Below, piece by piece: positions 5,706 to 5,942 of a stretch of 5,942 bases of DNA; within the stretch, counting starts at the first letter, position 1; every line of letters begins with the position of its first letter. The DNA comes from Bacteroidota bacterium. GTDB taxonomy: Bacteria; Bacteroidota; Bacteroidia; Bacteroidales; VadinHA17. Location: assembly GCA_030631445.1 (NCBI GenBank), contig DAOVLD010000125.1, positions 1 through 5,942 on the forward strand, in the 5' to 3' direction. Under the pieces are notes generated by a model. The model saw nothing but the letters and a program-made list of their open reading frames with translations. It ran no database searches and was not told where the DNA came from. Made by a program: the position numbers and the translations under genes.

Positions 5706-5942
5706 ATGAAAGATGATCAAATGCTTAACAATGTCAGGGAAAAAGCAAAAAAATGGCTTGAGGGCAACTTTGATACTGAAACCAAAGCCAGGATAAAAGA
5801 GATGCTGGATAATAATGAATCTGAGCTTATTGAATCATTCTATAAAGACCTTGAATTTGGCACAGGCGGACTAAGAGGAATTATGGGTGCCGGGACAAAC
5901 CGAATGAATGTCTACACTGTAGGGATGACAACCCAGGGATTA
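5706..5942 (+). CDS. Partial phosphoglucomutase/phosphomannomutase family protein (N-terminus)
   Basis: The frame from ATG 5706 runs 79 codons to the window edge without a stop. It encodes a charged N-terminal helix followed by FYKDLEFGTGGLRGIMGAGTNRMNVYTVGMTTQGL. The FGTGGLRG motif (residues 51-58) and the GTNRMN loop are diagnostic of the alpha-D-phosphohexomutase superfamily, specifically the long PGM2-like phospho-sugar mutases common in Bacteroidota and Firmicutes (about 550-600 residues). The catalytic phosphoserine loop lies beyond the window. Such enzymes interconvert hexose 6- and 1-phosphates in the cytosol; glucose-1-phosphate would feed both RfbA and UDP-glucose synthesis. Whether it prefers glucose, mannose or another sugar cannot be told from this part. 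It is separated from rfbD by 412 bases of repeats, so it is probably its own transcription unit, although no promoter consensus is obvious. There is no Shine-Dalgarno sequence. Confidence 0.92.
   Translation, partial: MKDDQMLNNVREKAKKWLEGNFDTETKARIKEMLDNNESELIESFYKDLEFGTGGLRGIMGAGTNRMNVYTVGMTTQGL

Overview
The window looks like a housekeeping or surface-polysaccharide precursor region from a member of the Bacteroidota, most likely a Bacteroidales-type organism. This is inferred from several signs. The DNA is AT-rich and no start codon has a Shine-Dalgarno sequence; the starts sit in A/T-rich leaders instead. Two candidate promoters carry the Bacteroidota -7 element TAnnTTTG. The last, partial gene has the typical Bacteroidota phospho-sugar mutase N-terminus. 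No database search was possible, so the taxonomy rests on these cues.

Layout: the first 144 bases hold the N-terminal 48 codons of an unidentified, Lys/Glu-rich protein on the minus strand. A 383-base non-coding divergent region follows, with a candidate -7 box facing each way (both TACTTTTG) and a 14-bp perfect palindrome. Next comes a plus-strand cluster: ugd (UDP-glucose 6-dehydrogenase), uxs (UDP-glucuronate decarboxylase, i.e. UDP-xylose synthase), rfbA/rmlA, rfbC/rmlC and rfbD/rmlD. Gaps are 12, 74, 11 and 88 bases. After rfbD lies a 412-base non-coding stretch made largely of short degenerate tandem repeats, mostly of period 7-8. The window then ends in the first 79 codons of a phosphoglucomutase/phosphomannomutase-family enzyme.

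How the genes work together: the region is a nucleotide-sugar supply block. Ugd and Uxs convert UDP-glucose to UDP-glucuronate and then UDP-xylose. RfbA, RfbC and RfbD carry out three of the four steps from glucose-1-phosphate to dTDP-L-rhamnose. The mutase could supply glucose-1-phosphate to both branches. The dTDP-glucose 4,6-dehydratase (RfbB/RmlB) is absent and must be encoded elsewhere if the rhamnose route works. The SDR protein in the cluster is clearly of UXS type and is not an RmlB.

I do not see a new multi-gene system: all full-length genes belong to well-known families. The least explained part is the repeat mosaic downstream of rfbD. Its repeat copy includes the last two codons and the stop codon of rfbD, and a second copy lies exactly 150 bp downstream.
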